Positions 1-8,433 of a stretch of DNA of 64,000 nucleotides are shown here, piece after piece. Positions within the stretch are counted from its first letter, which is position 1, and every line of letters starts with the position of its first letter. The position numbers and the translations under genes are program-made. The notes beneath the pieces were generated by a model that ran no database searches, had not been told where the DNA came from, and saw only the letters and a program-made list of their open reading frames with translations. The stretch comes from Niastella sp. OAS944 (lineage in GTDB: Bacteria; Bacteroidota; Bacteroidia; Chitinophagales; Chitinophagaceae), in assembly GCA_024809215.1 (NCBI GenBank), contig JANUBW010000001.1, positions 1,364,001 through 1,428,000 on the forward strand. The letters run 5' to 3'.

Positions 1-1
1 A

Positions 2-994
2 GCGGCCATTGGCGAAACCATCGATGCTGAGGCACTAGGCGGTGCAGTTACTCACAATGCCATCAGTGGCATTGCCGATTATAAATTTCAAACCGAACAG
101 GAGTGCCTCGACCAGGTAAAAAAGATCATGTCGAAACTGGGCGCCACACCCAAAGCGGGGTTCGATCGAATAAAAGCTAAGGCCCCTAAAAAAGACCCGC
201 AAAATATGTATGGCATTATGCCCGCTGTTGCCATCCGCCCCTACGATATGCTGCAGATCATTGAGTGCATCGTTGATGACAGTACATTCGAACAATTTAA
301 AGAGGATTATGGGAAAACCATTCTGTGCGGTTACGCCCGCATCGATGGCTGGGCTGTAGGCATTGTTGCCAACCAACGCACCATGGTAAAAAGCGCCAAA
401 GGCGAAGTGCAAATGGGCGGGGTTATTTATAACGATAGTGCCGATAAAGCAGCCCGCTTTATCATGAACTGTAACCAAAAGAAAATACCCCTTGTGTTCC
501 TGCAAGATGTTACCGGTTTTATGGTAGGCTCGCGCAGCGAACATTCCGGCATTATAAAAGATGGCGCCAAAATGGTGAATGCTGTGGCCAATTCGGTAGT
601 GCCAAAGATAACTGTCATTGTAGGCAATTCGTATGGCGCCGGTAATTACGCCATGTGCGGTAAAGCTTACGACCCCCGTTTTATTTATGCATGGCCAAGC
701 GCAAAGATCGCCGTTATGGGTGGCGAACAGGCAGCCAAAACACTGTTACAAATACAGGTAAGCGCCATGAAGGCCAAAGGCAGCGAAGTATCGCCCGAAG
801 ATGAACAAAAGCTGCTGAACGATATAAAAGGCCGCTACGAAAAACAAACCACGCCTTATTATGCAGCCGCCCGCTTATGGGTTGATGCTATTATTGACCC
901 TGCACAAACCAGGAACATTATTTCAGAAAGTATTTCCGCAGCCAATAACAATCCTATTATTCCACCTTTTAATACGGGTGTCATTCAGGTATAG
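2..994 (+). CDS. Acyl-CoA carboxylase carboxyltransferase subunit (5' truncated)
   Basis: Open from the window edge to a TAG stop; 330 residues are visible, about the last two thirds of a family of roughly 510-540 aa. It is the biotin-dependent carboxyltransferase subunit that moves CO2 from carboxybiotin onto an acyl-CoA. The visible start reads GETIDAEALGGA followed by THNAISGIADY, the end of the N-terminal crotonase-like half. The C-terminal half has the oxyanion-hole glycines in GNSYGAGNYAMCG and the MGGEQAA segment. GNSYGAGNYAMCG followed by YDPRF is closest to what I remember of methylcrotonyl-CoA carboxylase beta, but propionyl- or another acyl-CoA cannot be excluded. The biotin carboxylase partner is not in view. 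rnhA follows 35 bp downstream. Confidence 0.9.
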   Translation, partial: AAIGETIDAEALGGAVTHNAISGIADYKFQTEQECLDQVKKIMSKLGATPKAGFDRIKAKAPKKDPQNMYGIMPAVAIRPYDMLQIIECIVDDSTFEQFKEDYGKTILCGYARIDGWAVGIVANQRTMVKSAKGEVQMGGVIYNDSADKAARFIMNCNQKKIPLVFLQDVTGFMVGSRSEHSGIIKDGAKMVNAVANSVVPKITVIVGNSYGAGNYAMCGKAYDPRFIYAWPSAKIAVMGGEQAAKTLLQIQVSAMKAKGSEVSPEDEQKLLNDIKGRYEKQTTPYYAAARLWVDAIIDPAQTRNIISESISAANNNPIIPPFNTGVIQV

Positions 995-1029
995 TATATT
1001 GCCGGTTCAATAAATAATCTGTTTTCATT

Positions 1030-1509
1030 TTGGCAACTTCTGAGAATAAAGGACTGGTAATTTATACTGATGGTGCAAGTCGCGGTAACCCCGGCCCTGG
1101 TGGATACGGGGCCATATTACAATGGGGCAATAGCCGTAAAGAATTATCGGGTGGCTATAAACGCACAACCAATAACCGTATGGAATTAATGGCGGTGATA
1201 GCCGCCCTGGAGGCCCTCACCCGCGAAGGACTTAGCATCACCATTTACTCCGACAGCCAATACGTGGTTAAAGCCGTTATGGAAGGCTGGCTAAAAAACT
1301 GGATCAAAACAGATTTCAAAGGCGGTAAAAAGAACAAAGACCTTTGGACCCGCTTTTATAAGTTGATGCAAAAACACCAGATCAAATTCGTTTGGGTAAA
1401 AGGCCATGCCGATAACCCATTCAATAACCGCTGCGATCAACTGGCCACCGCTGCCGCCGACGGCGGTAACCTGCAGGAAGATGTAGGCTTTGGCAAAGAA
1501 GACCTGTAG
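1030..1509 (+). CDS. rnhA: Ribonuclease HI
   Basis: 159 aa, the usual length for bacterial RNase HI, which cuts the RNA strand of RNA-DNA hybrids (R-loops, primer remnants). The four acidic catalytic residues are present: D14 in YTDGAS, E52 in NNRMELMA, D75 in YSDSQYV and D136 in NRCDQLA; the helper His is H126 in KGHADN. The basic W-rich handle (GWLKNWIKTDFKGGKKN) is intact. The start is TTG, chosen because it puts the first beta strand about seven residues in, as in homologues, and no ATG fits. There is no hybrid-binding N-terminal extension. Confidence 0.95.
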   Translation: MATSENKGLVIYTDGASRGNPGPGGYGAILQWGNSRKELSGGYKRTTNNRMELMAVIAALEALTREGLSITIYSDSQYVVKAVMEGWLKNWIKTDFKGGKKNKDLWTRFYKLMQKHQIKFVWVKGHADNPFNNRCDQLATAAADGGNLQEDVGFGKEDL

Positions 1510-1653
1510 AGGCAAAATTACCTGTTACATGCTGGGCACATAAAACAGGCTCCCTACAAGAGCCTGAACTGCTATGGTATTTCATAACCATTGCATGGCG
1601 GTTTAATTAAAACCTCATTAATACCTGGTTAATACCTCGTTCGCATCAAGTCC

Positions 1654-1686
1654 GTACCAAGTCCGTGTTAAACACGGTCTTGGTAC
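1654..1686. repeat. 15-bp inverted repeat, hairpin
   Basis: GTACCAAGTCCGTGT is followed by a 3-nt loop and its near-perfect reverse complement (one mismatch). The motif continues an overlapping direct repeat (aagtccgtaccaagtccg). No U-tract follows, so a classical terminator is unlikely. It could be an interspersed REP-like element or a 3'-end processing structure for rnhA mRNA. Confidence 0.6.
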
Positions 1687-1742
1687 TGCTTTAGCAAGCT
1701 TTTAGTACATAGTTATAGTTAACCAGGTATAGCTCAGACACG

Positions 1743-1770
1743 AAAAAGCCCCGACGGAACCGTCGGGGCT
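1743..1770 (-). terminator. Rho-independent terminator of the DUF6580-like gene
   Basis: A perfect 11-bp stem (AGCCCCGACGG and its complement) with a 2-nt loop. On the minus strand it is followed by a run of T, immediately downstream of the stop at 1796. Confidence 0.9.
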
Positions 1771-1795
1771 AAGAATATGTTGGTGTAATTAAAAC

Positions 1796-2362
1796 CTATG
1801 CGGCAACAACCGGCTTTTGGGCCCGGCGGTTGATGAGGTACCAGCCACCGAAAAGAACGGCGCTGAATAAAACGCAGCTGATAAGGCCCATTTCGTAGAA
1901 CGGTAATGCGGCAATATAGCAGCTATAAAGACCGGCCGCGGTTTTAGGGTACATATCGTAACCACCTACACCTGCCCAGGTAAGGAAATTGCTCACCAGG
2001 AAGAAATAAGTAGGCGCAGCCAGTGCAACCAGCAGCACATTTACAACACGAACTCTCTTTATTAAGAACCCGAACGCTACTACAGAAGCGTATAACAGGT
2101 AATTGATCCACTGATCGGGATAGAAGCCATAAATGCTCGAAACGCCGGCTTTATATAGGATCTGGTACAATACATCGGAAATAAACATAGATACCAGCGG
2201 TAACAAAAATGCCAGTTTCTTATCTTTTATAACCGCACCGCTGAACAGGGCCAAGGCAATTTGTGGTTCAAACCCAAATGGGCGGCCAGGAATTACCCGG
2301 TACAAGGCGGTCACCACTACCATTACTATAAGCGACCAGATGATTGATTTGTTGATCTTCAT
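1796..2362 (-). CDS. Integral membrane protein, DUF6580-like (ECF S-component-like)
   Basis: 188 aa, strongly hydrophobic, with about five to six membrane segments (residues roughly 8-25, 33-45, 50-70, 83-100, 105-125 and 150-175). The early pattern, a small/hydrophobic LALFSGA stretch followed by PLVSMFISDVLY, is what I recall for the DUF6580 'putative transport protein' family, which resembles substrate-binding S components of ECF transporters. No substrate can be read from the sequence, and no ECF ATPase or T component is adjacent. It is monocistronic: its own promoter box lies at 2379 and a strong terminator follows the stop. Confidence 0.6.
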   Translation of the reverse strand: MKINKSIIWSLIVMVVVTALYRVIPGRPFGFEPQIALALFSGAVIKDKKLAFLLPLVSMFISDVLYQILYKAGVSSIYGFYPDQWINYLLYASVVAFGFLIKRVRVVNVLLVALAAPTYFFLVSNFLTWAGVGGYDMYPKTAAGLYSCYIAALPFYEMGLISCVLFSAVLFGGWYLINRRAQKPVVAA

Positions 2363-2378
2363 AACTAAAGAATATATA

Positions 2379-2386
2379 CAAAGTTA
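2379..2386 (-). promoter_or_regulatory. Bacteroidota -7 box
   Basis: On the minus strand the 8-mer TAACTTTG matches the Bacteroidota -7 consensus TAnnTTTG exactly, 16 nt before the ATG. No convincing -33 TTG is found at normal spacing. Confidence 0.5.
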
Positions 2387-2428
2387 ATCTAAAAGTAGAA
2401 ATATCATAGCACAAAGGCAAGACCAAGG

Positions 2429-2520
2429 TGCAGGGAAAGGAAGTATGAAGTAAGATGTATGAAGAACCTGACATTCGGGCTTTCTGTATTTCTTACTTCT
2501 TACCTCCTACTTACTTCTTT
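2429..2520. repeat. Echo repeat, imperfect inverted
   Basis: The left arm is made of gaagtatgaag/taagatgtatgaag words. The right arm is their imperfect reverse complement (cttacttcttacctcctacttacttc). It lies between two minus-strand genes and is one of a set of periodic intergenic repeats in this window. Confidence 0.6.
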
Positions 2521-2580
2521 ATCTAAAAAAATTGAAATTCAATTCCAGTACTAAAAAAACCATATGCTAAAAGCACCCTT

Positions 2581-3801
2581 CTAAAGGGGTACCGTAGCTC
2601 TAAACACAACTGCATCCTCCGATGGGTTCAATTCAAAGGTAGCACCGGCTGTTGCCAACAGGGTTTCGCCTTTACCCAGGCTAATTTCATTACTGCCATC
2701 GTTGGCAGCTACAACGCCTTCGTACACAAAAAAGATCTCAGCCGTGGCAGCCGTTAATGTAACCGGCGAACCCGCCTTTACAATAAGCCTGTGCAGCTCA
2801 AAATCGGCAGCCGGTGTAAGAAACACGGTTTCACCCATTACCGGTCCATCGGTGCCCTTTAAAATATCAGGTACCACCGCCTCAAACTTTGTATGGTGCA
2901 TGAGCTCGGGAACATCGATATATTTATTGGTTAACCCGCCGCGCAATACGTTATCGCTATTGGCCATCAACTCCATATTCTGACCTTCCAAATAGGCATG
3001 CGGAATTCCGGCATCCTGAAAAATAGCTTCACCAGGTTTCAGGTTCACCAGGTTAAACAGGTAGATGCTGAAAATACCCCGGTCAATCTTATCGGGTTCA
3101 CAAAAAGTTTTAGCAGCCCGCGCAGCCCAGAAGTCTTCCTCGCTACGGTTTAAAAATCCTTTCTCATACAGAGGTACAATTCTATCGAGCAGCGGTTGCA
3201 AATGATCATCTACTTCATGCTGGTCCATGGTCATTACCATTTCATACAAAGCGTGGTAATTCTTACCATCGAACACCGGCACCAGGAATTGCAGCTCGGG
3301 TGTTTGCATAAGAATACTCACCAGCGCCTGTGGCGATTTAAAACCATGCAATAACCAGAAATCGCTTAATGCCAGCATTAGCTCTGGCTTATGGTTATCG
3401 TCCTTATAATTACGGTTAGACGCGTTTAATGGAGTACCCTTTCTGTTTTCTGCATCAAAGGCCGACTCAGCCGCTTTTTTGGTAGGGTGCACCTGAATAG
3501 ACAACATATCTTTTACATCGAGCACCTTGAACAAATAAGGCAGCCGGCCAAAACGTTCGTTTACGGTTTTGCCCAATACACCTGTAGCCTCCTGCTTTAC
3601 AAAAGCATTTAACGGTTGCAGGCTACCGTTTGGCAGCACCACTTCAGATGGCACATTATCGTGAGCGCCCATCCAGTATTCGGCAAAAGGCTTTTTATCG
3701 GTATTAGGTAAGTGCAACAAAGCGGGAATAAAATCTGCCCCGCCCCATGTATAATGTTGAACCTTGCCCTGTAGTTTGAATATTTTAGTATTGTTCGCCA
3801 T
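2581..3801 (-). CDS. manA: Mannose-6-phosphate isomerase, class I
   Basis: 406 aa, the family length. It interconverts mannose-6-phosphate and fructose-6-phosphate and supplies mannose for GDP-sugars. Type I phosphomannose isomerase signatures are in order: YTWGG near residue 18, AEYWMGAH near 42, LFKVLDVKDMLSIQVHP near 91-107 (zinc-binding Gln and His), NHKPELMLAL near 138 (zinc-binding Glu) and a late GIPHAY plus NSDNVLRGG pair (last zinc His and active-site Arg). Cytoplasmic. Transcribed divergently from yraN with only 35 bp between the two start codons. Confidence 0.93.
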   Translation of the reverse strand: MANNTKIFKLQGKVQHYTWGGADFIPALLHLPNTDKKPFAEYWMGAHDNVPSEVVLPNGSLQPLNAFVKQEATGVLGKTVNERFGRLPYLFKVLDVKDMLSIQVHPTKKAAESAFDAENRKGTPLNASNRNYKDDNHKPELMLALSDFWLLHGFKSPQALVSILMQTPELQFLVPVFDGKNYHALYEMVMTMDQHEVDDHLQPLLDRIVPLYEKGFLNRSEEDFWAARAAKTFCEPDKIDRGIFSIYLFNLVNLKPGEAIFQDAGIPHAYLEGQNMELMANSDNVLRGGLTNKYIDVPELMHHTKFEAVVPDILKGTDGPVMGETVFLTPAADFELHRLIVKAGSPVTLTAATAEIFFVYEGVVAANDGSNEISLGKGETLLATAGATFELNPSEDAVVFRATVPL

Positions 3802-3836
3802 ATATCTTCAGTAATTTGCAATGATACAAAAATGCA

Positions 3837-4196
3837 ATGAGCTATCAGCATCATGATACCGGTAAAAAAGGTGAAGACATGGCTGTAGATTATCTGCAGA
3901 ATCTGCAATTCACCATTTTGCATCGCAATTGGCGTTATGCCCATTATGAGATCGATGTTATTGCTTCCCGCAATAATTTGCTGCACATTATTGAAGTAAA
4001 GACGAGGTGCAACCTGCAGTTTGGCCACCCTGAAGAAAGCGTTTCAAAAAAGAAAATAAACAACCTGCTTCGGGGGGCCAGGGCATATATGAATAAGAAC
4101 CCGCAATGGCAGCAGGTTCAGTTGAATATTTTATCGATCACCATGCTGCCAGGGCAGCCGGTGGAGTATTTTTTTATTGAGGATGTTTTCTTATGA
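3837..4196 (+). CDS. YraN family (UPF0102) endonuclease-like protein
   Basis: 119 aa, the usual size. The family has a restriction-endonuclease-like fold: GKKGEDMAVDYL near residue 10, then RNWRYAHYEIDVIA and HIIEVKTR. The D of EID and the E-x-K of EVKTR are the likely metal/catalytic residues. FGHPEESVSKKK follows, as in UPF0102. The role is poorly defined; a link to Holliday-junction or DNA processing has been suggested for the family. Its TGA overlaps the TAA of the convergent gene by 6 bp. Confidence 0.88.
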   Translation: MSYQHHDTGKKGEDMAVDYLQNLQFTILHRNWRYAHYEIDVIASRNNLLHIIEVKTRCNLQFGHPEESVSKKKINNLLRGARAYMNKNPQWQQVQLNILSITMLPGQPVEYFFIEDVFL

Positions 4197-4730
4197 GGTC
4201 TTAGCCTTTTGAACTTTACCTTCTTCCTTCAACTTGGTAATAACCACTTCCGATTTACCGGTTGTGCCCTCGATCATACGTTCAATAAGGCGGAAGGTAG
4301 CCGGGCAGTATTCCACGTTTTGTTTGAACACATGAATATAGTCAACCATGTGGCGGCGGGTATGATGGGGAAAACCTGAGCAGTCCTTAGGACGCACATC
4401 ATAAATGGAACATTTATTATCCTTCAGGTTTAAAAACTGGCATGGCTGTTTGGTATTGATCCAGTCACCGGCACGGTCTTTTTTCAACCACTTCTTTTTA
4501 AATGCATCTTCGGTCATGTTAAGATGAGCCGAAATACGTTTGATGTCGGTGTTGGTGAAAGTGGGGGTCATGGTCTTGCAGCAATTAGCGCAAGCCAGGC
4601 AATCGGTTTCTGCCCATACCAGCTTATCGGTCTTTACCGCCAGGTTATCGAGCCCACGAGGAGGATCTTTCTCCAGTTTGGTAAGGAACCTTCTGAAAAG
4701 CGACCGGTTAAGGAGCATCTTTTTCTTCAT
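4191..4730 (-). CDS. YkgJ family cysteine-cluster protein
   Basis: About 179 aa from the chosen ATG at 4730 (MKKKMLL). A longer reading from 4850 adds 40 residues that look non-coding. Cys residues follow the YkgJ (CxxCxxCC) pattern: CLACANCC near the N-terminus, then CQFL, CSIYDVRPKDC and SGFPHH. The eight-Cys set probably binds zinc or an Fe-S cluster. Function unknown, soluble. The 3' end overlaps the convergent yraN stop. Confidence 0.8.
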   Translation of the reverse strand: MKKKMLLNRSLFRRFLTKLEKDPPRGLDNLAVKTDKLVWAETDCLACANCCKTMTPTFTNTDIKRISAHLNMTEDAFKKKWLKKDRAGDWINTKQPCQFLNLKDNKCSIYDVRPKDCSGFPHHTRRHMVDYIHVFKQNVEYCPATFRLIERMIEGTTGKSEVVITKLKEEGKVQKAKTS

Positions 4731-4877
4731 CTTACTTAGACTAAGCAGCATGGGAACAGTTGATTTAAAAAGTGGCCAATAATGTGGATACGTTATTTTT
4801 GAGCAACGAATATAGCAAATTTTGTTACGGCCTGCAGCCCTTGTTGCCATAACCTTATGTTGCTTTAATCATACACT

Positions 4878-5777
4878 ATGTGGGACCCGTATAAAAAAGG
4901 CTTTAAAGCTTTCCTTCAACTGGAAAGATCGCTATCCGATAATTCGGTGGAGGCATACCTGCGCGACATTGAAAAGCTGACCCAGTTCCTGCAGGAAAAA
5001 AACAATGTTACCAGTCCGGCCAATGTTACCCTGCCCGATCTGCAGCAATTCATTCGCTGGGTGAGCGAGTTGGGCATGACGCCGACTTCACAGGCACGGA
5101 TAATTTCGGGCATTCGCTCATTTTATAAGTATTGCCTTATTGAGAACATTGTAACAAAAGACCCAACTACCCTGCTGGAAGCGCCCAAATTAAAACGTGC
5201 GTTACCCGATGTGCTTACGTTTGAAGAAATAGAGAACATTATTGCCCAAATAGACCTTAGCAAACCAGAGGGCGGGCGAAACAAAGCCATTCTTGAAACC
5301 ATGTACAGTTGTGGCCTACGGGTAAGCGAAGTAGTAAACCTGAAGCTATCGGCCCTGTACCTCGACGTTGGCTTTATACGCGTAACAGGTAAAGGTGATA
5401 AAGAAAGACTGGTACCTATTGGCGATAGCGCCGTGAAATATATAACGATATACAAAAAGAATATTCGTGTGCATATGCCGGTAAAAAAAGGAAATGAAGA
5501 TTACGTATTCCTAAACCGGCGCGGTGCCAAGCTAACGCGGGTAATGATATTTTTAATGTTAAAAGATCTTGTAAAGAAAGCAGGCATTACAAAGAATATT
5601 TCGCCACATACCTTTCGTCATTCCTTTGCCACACATCTTGTTGAAGGCGGCGCCGATCTTCGTGCCGTGCAGGAAATGCTGGGGCACGAAAGCATTACTA
5701 CCACTGAAATATATACGCATCTTGACAGAGAGTTCTTACGCGATACGTTGCAACAGTTTCATCCGGCGTTTAAGTAG
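4878..5777 (+). CDS. xerD: Tyrosine recombinase XerD
   Basis: 299 aa, full length. XerC/XerD resolve chromosome dimers at dif with FtsK. An N-terminal SAM-like core-binding domain (about 1-90) is followed by the catalytic domain with all six active-site residues: R148 in CGLRVSEV, K172 in TGKGDKER, H244 and R247 in HTFRHSFATHL, H270 in MLGHES and nucleophile Y279 in EIYTH. The gene stands alone with no neighbouring mobile element, which favours housekeeping XerD over an integrase. XerC versus XerD is assigned by overall resemblance only. Confidence 0.9.
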   Translation: MWDPYKKGFKAFLQLERSLSDNSVEAYLRDIEKLTQFLQEKNNVTSPANVTLPDLQQFIRWVSELGMTPTSQARIISGIRSFYKYCLIENIVTKDPTTLLEAPKLKRALPDVLTFEEIENIIAQIDLSKPEGGRNKAILETMYSCGLRVSEVVNLKLSALYLDVGFIRVTGKGDKERLVPIGDSAVKYITIYKKNIRVHMPVKKGNEDYVFLNRRGAKLTRVMIFLMLKDLVKKAGITKNISPHTFRHSFATHLVEGGADLRAVQEMLGHESITTTEIYTHLDREFLRDTLQQFHPAFK

Positions 5778-5840
5778 TTGAGTAATACACACACGTGGCA
5801 AAAAGACCTAACTTTAAATTGAAATATAAACTTATATTTT

Positions 5841-6026
5841 ATGGAGCAGAAAATGAACAAGGAGGAACAACAGCGAGAGAAGGAACGGATCATTAAGTTT
5901 GCCGCTTCCTTGGGCTTAAACCTAACCGTCCTTGATAGGCCATCTGAAAAAGTACATTTCCCTGAGAAATTGGCGGAAGCCAATAGAGTGTTATCCCAGC
6001 TGAACTTAGACGATCTAAAACGATAA
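5841..6026 (+). CDS. Small charged hypothetical protein
   Basis: 61 aa, not recognised. The N-terminal half is rich in K, E, Q and R and probably alpha-helical (MEQKMNKEEQQREKERI); the rest has a leucine pattern ending in LSQLNLDDLKR. No Cys, no signal peptide. It starts 63 bp after xerD and is followed within 20 bp by a clear terminator, which supports a real short transcript. It could be co-transcribed with xerD. Confidence 0.6.
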   Translation: MEQKMNKEEQQREKERIIKFAASLGLNLTVLDRPSEKVHFPEKLAEANRVLSQLNLDDLKR

Positions 6027-6044
6027 GATTTTTCAATTTTATTC

Positions 6045-6075
6045 AGCCATCCCGACATTGTTAGGATGGCTTTTT
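6045..6075 (+). terminator. Terminator after the 61-aa gene
   Basis: An 8-bp stem (agccatcc / ggatggct) with an 11-nt loop, followed by TTTTT on the plus strand. Confidence 0.85.
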
Positions 6076-6184
6076 CATTTATAACAGAATACCGGCCTTG
6101 CGGCCGGTATAGAACCATGAAATAGAAATGATCACTACCTCATTTAATTCCTGATGAACCCGTATAAAAAAAGTAAAGGGAATA

Positions 6185-6748
6185 TTATTTTTCTTTTTTA
6201 CAATCTTTCTTATTACCACTTACATCCTCAACAGCAATTTCGCCCTTTATATATGCTTCTTCGAATTGCAACTCTTTTAAACTCGCCTCATCTCCTCTTT
6301 TAAATACCTTTCCTTTTATTTCAGCTTGCGGCTTGGGCTGGGCCGTAGTATCTTCAGCAACTACTATACCCATAAGGGGTTCCTCTGTTATGGCTTGTTG
6401 AACGGCTGGCTTTTCGCATACCACTTCACCTGTTGTAGCCTCATTACACGATTCAAAAAATAATACCGATGCCAGCAACAGGTTCCAAACATAAGCCATT
6501 GAAAACCGTCGTGGTTTGGTTATTGTTTCTTCTACCTTTCTGTTCAACTGATCATTGGCAAAACGACCGCAGGTTGATTGCCCGGCTGTTTTAGTAAAAT
6601 AATCAAGCATTTCATTATCGCTCATCTTACTAAAATCAATGACTACCTTTTCACAGGAACCGCAAAACCTTCCCTGCTCTTTGGGCGTCATGTTGTGCCA
6701 GTTTTCGTGACAGGGCTTTGGAACTTTTATTTGTAAGACTTTTGACAT
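6185..6748 (-). CDS. CHENW four-Cys paralogue 4, lipoprotein-like tail
   Basis: 187 aa, last of four tandem paralogues. Residues 1-75 are the shared domain: PCHENW (C13), GRFCGSCEK (C29, C32) and STCGRF (C60). Then a basic KPRRFS and a hydrophobic segment (about 83-98) ending in FFESC, which reads like a lipobox, so the tail may be a periplasm-facing lipoprotein. The remaining 85 residues are rich in E and K and show no known fold. The gene lies 25 bp after paralogue 3 and is probably in the same transcript. Similar N-termini exist, as I recall, in Chitinophagaceae 'carboxypeptidase-like regulatory' and TonB proteins; the function is not known to me. Confidence 0.75.
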   Translation of the reverse strand: MSKVLQIKVPKPCHENWHNMTPKEQGRFCGSCEKVVIDFSKMSDNEMLDYFTKTAGQSTCGRFANDQLNRKVEETITKPRRFSMAYVWNLLLASVLFFESCNEATTGEVVCEKPAVQQAITEEPLMGIVVAEDTTAQPKPQAEIKGKVFKRGDEASLKELQFEEAYIKGEIAVEDVSGNKKDCKKEK

Positions 6749-6773
6749 ATTGTTTATTTAACCTGGGTTATGC

Positions 6774-7466
6774 TTAGTTTTCTTCGGGCGTGCAAACCAT
6801 TAATCCCACAACGATTGCTTCGTTACCCTTCATGGTCACTTTTACATTTTGCCAGTTCTTCTTTTTATTCATCACAACGGTTTGGGGTTCATAACCGAGG
6901 CCCATTATTTCCAATGTAATAGGGCTTTTGTCATTTACCATTATTTTAAACCGGCCAAGCGAATCAGTAACCGTTCCTATGGCAGTACCCTTTACCGTAA
7001 TAGTTGCATTGGCAATGGGTTCATACGTATCCTGGTCCTTGATAGTGCCACGAATTTCCTTCGTAGGCATTGTATCAGGCTCCTTCACCGCAAATGTGCC
7101 TACCGTTGGAGACAGGCTGGGTAATTGTACATCGGGCTTTTTGCTTATCTGCGGCTTCTCCTGTGCATATGATTCGGTAACAAGAAAAGTGGCCAGTAAC
7201 AAATTCCATACATAAGCCCACGAAATACGCCGCTTCTTCTCCATTGCTTTTATATTCCTGTTTAACTGATGGCTTGAAAAACGCCCACAAGCGTGTTGCC
7301 CGGCAGTTTTGGAAAGATGATCGAGCAATTGCTGATCGCTCATTGCTGTAAAATCGACCACTACTTTTTGACACGAACCACAGAATCTTCCCTGTTCATC
7401 GGGCGTCATATTGTTCCAGTTTTCGTGACAAGGCTTTGGAACTTTTATGTGTACGGATCTTGACAT
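6774..7466 (-). CDS. CHENW four-Cys paralogue 3, carboxypeptidase-like regulatory domain
   Basis: 230 aa. The shared N-terminal domain has C13, C29, C32 and C60 (PCHENW, FCGSCQK, HACGRF), then EKKRRIS and a hydrophobic stretch (81-96) closing with SYAQ, a typical signal-peptidase site. The exported part (from about 100) has a proline-rich linker, then a beta-sandwich carboxypeptidase-regulatory-like domain (about 133-210; IRGTIKDQDTYEPIANATI, then GTVTDSLGRF). There is no T9SS sorting domain; the protein stops at CTPEEN. The architecture places the Cys domain in the cytoplasm and the beta-sandwich outside the inner membrane. Confidence 0.75.
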   Translation of the reverse strand: MSRSVHIKVPKPCHENWNNMTPDEQGRFCGSCQKVVVDFTAMSDQQLLDHLSKTAGQHACGRFSSHQLNRNIKAMEKKRRISWAYVWNLLLATFLVTESYAQEKPQISKKPDVQLPSLSPTVGTFAVKEPDTMPTKEIRGTIKDQDTYEPIANATITVKGTAIGTVTDSLGRFKIMVNDKSPITLEIMGLGYEPQTVVMNKKKNWQNVKVTMKGNEAIVVGLMVCTPEEN

Positions 7467-7508
7467 AGTTGCTATTTGTATTTAGATGCAGAGGCAGTAT
7501 AATTCCAT

Positions 7509-7606
7509 AACGTTTATTTCACCAACAACTTACTTTGATAAACATTTTTTGTATTGGGCGATGAAATGCGCAACCAGTATATACCGGCACTCCAGGCAAT
7601 CTGTGT
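7509..7606. repeat. Duplicated 3' end, copy A (pair with 8336-8433)
   Basis: 98 bp that differ from 8336-8433 at about six positions, with only one difference in the first 66 bp. It covers the last 30 or so codons of paralogue 2 and the 5 bp beyond its stop. Confidence 0.85.
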
Positions 7607-8335
7607 AGAAAGTTCAACCTGTTGTTCTTTTGATTGTATATATAATGGCTGTATCAAGATTATTTGTCCCGATGTGCTCAATACTTCCAGCTTATAATCA
7701 CCTATTGGCAACTTCAGCTTTACCAGAGCAATATTTCCTTTTACTATTGGATTAGGAAATATGATTACATCCTTTTTCAACGAAGTGGGAATACAGCTAT
7801 TTACAAACCTGCTTACCTTTTCTTTTACCGGTGTTCTTTCAAAAACCGTTACACCTCCTACATGTCCCCTTAGTTCTAGTAAAGGATTTAATACAGGATG
7901 TTGCTCGATAACGTTATCTTTTACATCATTCATTTGGGCTTTATAACCGTTTGTACTGATCGCCGTATTAACCGTATCGGGTTTCATAACTGTGCTCGGC
8001 ACGAGGGCTCTTTTCTTTTTCGGACATACCTGTGCATTCCCTTCTGTTATCATAAAAGTGGCCAGTATAATATTCCAGATATAAGCCCAGCAAAACCGCC
8101 GTTTTTTATCAACCTCTTTTATATCTCTGCTCAACTGGTCCTTTGAAAAACGCCCACAAGCGGTATAACCAGGTATAGTAGTAATAAACTCAAGCAATTC
8201 CTTATCATTCATGGTACTAAAATCAACTACCGTTTTCTGGCAGGCACTGCAAAATCGGCCCTGTTCATTGGGTGTCATATTTTGCCAGTTCTCATGGCAA
8301 GGTTGCTGAATGTGAATTTGGACAGCTTTTGGCAT
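7514..8335 (-). CDS. CHENW four-Cys paralogue 2, T9SS sorting tail
   Basis: 273 aa. The shared N-terminal domain (PCHENW, FCSACQK, TACGRF) is followed by DKKRRFC and a hydrophobic segment ending GNAQ. After an unstructured middle (about 105-185) comes a type A T9SS C-terminal domain (about 190-273): IIFPNPIVKGN, SAGIYWLRIS and terminal SKLLVK. A T9SS CTD normally needs an ordinary N-terminal signal peptide; here the only export signal is internal, behind about 80 cytoplasmic residues. The last 98 bp are almost identical to the end of paralogue 1, implying recent duplication or gene conversion. Confidence 0.75.
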   Translation of the reverse strand: MPKAVQIHIQQPCHENWQNMTPNEQGRFCSACQKTVVDFSTMNDKELLEFITTIPGYTACGRFSKDQLSRDIKEVDKKRRFCWAYIWNIILATFMITEGNAQVCPKKKRALVPSTVMKPDTVNTAISTNGYKAQMNDVKDNVIEQHPVLNPLLELRGHVGGVTVFERTPVKEKVSRFVNSCIPTSLKKDVIIFPNPIVKGNIALVKLKLPIGDYKLEVLSTSGQIILIQPLYIQSKEQQVELSTQIAWSAGIYWLRISSPNTKNVYQSKLLVK

Positions 8336-8433
8336 AACGTTTATTTCACCAACAACTTACTTTGATAAACACTTTTTGTATTGGGCGATGAAATGCGCAA
8401 CCAATAAATACCGGCACTCCACGCAACCTGTGT
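8336..8433. repeat. Duplicated 3' end, copy B (pair with 7509-7606)
   Basis: The matching copy, covering the C-terminal codons of paralogue 1 and its 5-bp spacer to the next gene. Identity includes the non-coding bases next to the stop, so it is not only protein-level conservation. Confidence 0.85.

Larger units (their letters stand above)
1510..1795. other. Intergenic space with hairpin and terminator
   Basis: No gene is seen. The left part has a short stuttering repeat of taatacct(g/c)gtt words (about 1612-1641), then a strong hairpin (1654-1686), then the minus-strand terminator of the next gene (1743-1770). Confidence 0.6.

Noticed and set aside
35-544. Long antisense frame across the first gene
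   Set aside because: It lies inside the well-supported carboxyltransferase on the other strand and has no family features.
4731-4850. Longer start for the Cys-cluster protein
   Set aside because: The extra 40 residues are not protein-like and the ATG at 4730 fits the family start better.
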